Shown here piece after piece: positions 62,500 through 64,000 of a stretch of DNA of 64,000 nucleotides. A model generated the notes under the pieces. That model had not been told where the DNA came from and searched no databases. It saw nothing but the letters and a program-made list of their open reading frames with translations. Position 1 is the first letter of the stretch. Each line of letters opens with the position of its first letter. Source of the stretch: Luscinia megarhynchos (lineage: Eukaryota > Chordata > Aves > Passeriformes > Turdidae); NCBI GenBank assembly GCA_034336665.1, contig JAPFBE010000002.1:17834906-17898905 (forward strand), given 5' to 3'. Both the position numbers and the translations under genes were made by a program.

Positions 62500-62711
62500 C
62501 GAGCAAGATGTTGGATTTTTCGTTGCCAAGAAGCCTTCGCAGCATACCCGCGGTTCGAGACTACGGTAACATGCAGTTTCACTCGAGTTTCACTGTCAGA
62601 TCTTCAAAAATGCTGCGAATCCAATTTTTTGGGGAGCGTGCAAGTCACCAGTTTTCCCTGCTCATGACGGACATCTGGTGGCAAAGTGGAGAAACTCGAG
62701 TCTGTTCCTCG
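62500..62711. promoter_or_regulatory. Candidate upstream element: CpG-retaining patch with paired ACTCGAGT
   Basis: Thirteen CpGs lie in 212 bp, about 2.8-3.0 kb upstream of the BMP6 ATG and well outside the main island. The palindrome ACTCGAGT occurs at 62581-62588 and 62694-62701. AGTTTCACT is tandemly repeated (62575-62583 and 62586-62594). Confidence 0.35.
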
Positions 62712-62757
62712 AAGTTTCCCTCTTTGTCAAGTTAGCAATAGAACTTTCTTTTGGTCT

Positions 62758-62834
62758 CAAACAAACGAACAAAAAACATAATCAAACCAAAATGAAAGAA
62801 ACCAACAAAAGAAACCAACTACCCAAAACCAAAT
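62758..62834 (+). repeat. A/C-rich low-complexity tract
   Basis: AAACAAACGAACAAAAAACA and related units, immediately right of the CpG-retaining patch in the BMP6 5' flank. Confidence 0.65.
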
Positions 62835-63335
62835 ATAAGCAACCTCCCCTCTATATAATGTAGAGGTCTCCTCCCTCCCCCAGACCAATCTTTATGTAAT
62901 TTTCCGTCTTTAAGCCAAACTTTAGTCCATATTCAATCCCACACCTACTCAGTGCTTCATGAAGAAAGTCTTTTATACATGACCATGAGCAGAGCCTGTA
63001 TCCCACAGAATACTCATTCCAAGGTGTAGCATGGTGCCAGCAAGGATTAACTGCAGAAGTTAATTTCTTCTGGAAGTGACAGTGTTTAGGTTGTATGCAA
63101 TTAAAAACTGGGCTACCTGTTTCTAGTCAAAGAGAATTTAATGGATTTTTAGTTGTCTACTTTTATCAAGTCATCCCCAAAACATTCCCATTGCTCTTAT
63201 TTAAGCAAATTAATTTTCCTTCCTGTTTTTTTATGCAGAAGTTGTGAGGAGCAGTTCAAGGCATGTGAAGCACTGAAAGGGTAAAGAGGTAGTTCACTTT
63301 AGTTGGAAGCCTTCAGAATGAAAAGAGCCAAACAA

Positions 63336-63375
63336 TAGAACAAACAAACAAAAACCCCAAACAAACAAAAAATAC
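63336..63375 (+). repeat. (CAAA)n-like simple repeat
   Basis: AATAGAACAAACAAACAAAA followed by ACCCCAAACAAACAAAAAAT. Confidence 0.75.
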
Positions 63376-64000
63376 AGGTTTCATGACAATGCCTTAAAAT
63401 ACACTATCTCATCTGCACTCACGAGGAAAATGATGCAAAATCTTTGTCAATTGTCCCAGGTGCCAGGATTACACAACCCTAGCAGAATGATACATGTTCA
63501 ATTGATTGTTTTCAGAATTTATAACATACTGTTGAATAGAGTGGAGAACTTACTATTCTAGTGATCCCTTCTGCATCTCCTGAGCACAGAAAAGGCACAG
63601 CTTTGGATTCACACCTTCCCTCAGATGAACCACTGGCTGCCAAAGTCCCTGTGACATACCCAGGCTTCTATGCTTATGGGGTCAGCAAGGACACTGCAGT
63701 AAGGGCAGCTTCAGTCCTCACACTCATTTTGCCAAACAGAGTGGGTATTTTTAAAATTCATGTGGAAGACATGTAAGTAATGACATTTGCTTTCTAAAAA
63801 AAAAACCCAAACCTTATGTTGTACAATAATGACATAGCTGGAATGAACTATTTGCAGTGCTGCACTCGGAGAGGTTGAAAATGCAAACATGCCTCCTAAT
63901 TTTAGTGTATCTGTTTCCAAAGTCTGCTTGTGCAACGAGAAAGAGTGGTTGAGTATAATCTTAGTTCAAAGATTGAAGCAGGCTAAAAACAGCATTTTCT

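Larger units (their letters stand above)
60336..64000. other. 5' flanking sequence of BMP6
   Basis: Region upstream of the BMP6 promoter. It contains the family 1 relic (60768), the CpG-retaining patch (62500-62711) and two A/C-rich simple repeats. No gene is supported. The longest frame (61907-61386, minus, 173 codons) starts with TTG and has no recognisable domain. In mammals the neighbour on this side is SNRNP48 as I recall; it is not visible here. Confidence 0.65.

Noticed and set aside
62668..62685. Possible CTCF site (ATCTGGTGGCA)
   Set aside because: Only the GGTGGCA half fits the motif; the left half departs at conserved positions.

Overview
This window is vertebrate nuclear DNA, almost certainly from a bird. 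The evidence is two CR1 non-LTR retrotransposon copies in reverse orientation (one with broken reverse-transcriptase coding sequence), a generally low load of recent repeats, AT-rich CpG-poor non-coding sequence, and a single CpG island holding a recognisable vertebrate exon. I cannot assign a species. A songbird or another neoavian is plausible but unproven. There are no bacterial operons, CRISPR arrays, tRNA or rRNA genes.

The only coding sequence I can support is the first coding exon of BMP6 (bone morphogenetic protein 6), on the minus strand at 59677 down to 59272. It encodes the signal peptide and the N-terminal prodomain and ends at a consensus GTGAGT splice donor in phase 1. It lies in a CpG island of about 1.2 kb (roughly 59105-60335) with GC boxes and two very short upstream ORFs. 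No BMP6 exon 2 can be found to the left, so 1-59271 is best read as part of a long BMP6 intron 1. The stretch 60336-64000 is the 5' flank of the gene.

Layout: 1-32490, intron with ancient repeat relics, simple repeats and scattered motif matches; 32494-33945, CR1 copy with RT remnants; 33946-52267, intron containing a palindromic ancient repeat (41525-41602), a POU/AP-1 block (about 47820-48010) and a striking CpG cluster (50912-50944); 52268-52530, second CR1; 52531-59100, intron with a diverged duplicated segment of about 105-110 bp (55929 and 57523); 59105-60335, island, promoter and exon 1; 60336-64000, 5' flank with a second CpG-retaining patch (62500-62711).

I found no undescribed multi-gene system. 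The most useful leads are non-coding: possible cis-regulatory elements of BMP6 (the CpG cluster at 50.9 kb, the DR5-like plus CRE block at 8.7 kb, antioxidant-response-element matches at 11.5 and 27.3 kb, and the upstream CpG patch), relics of old amniote repeats that may be shared between distant positions, and the leader and shortened prodomain of BMP6. Most reading frames longer than 60 codons are chance frames that begin with non-ATG codons or sit inside repeats or the GC-rich island.
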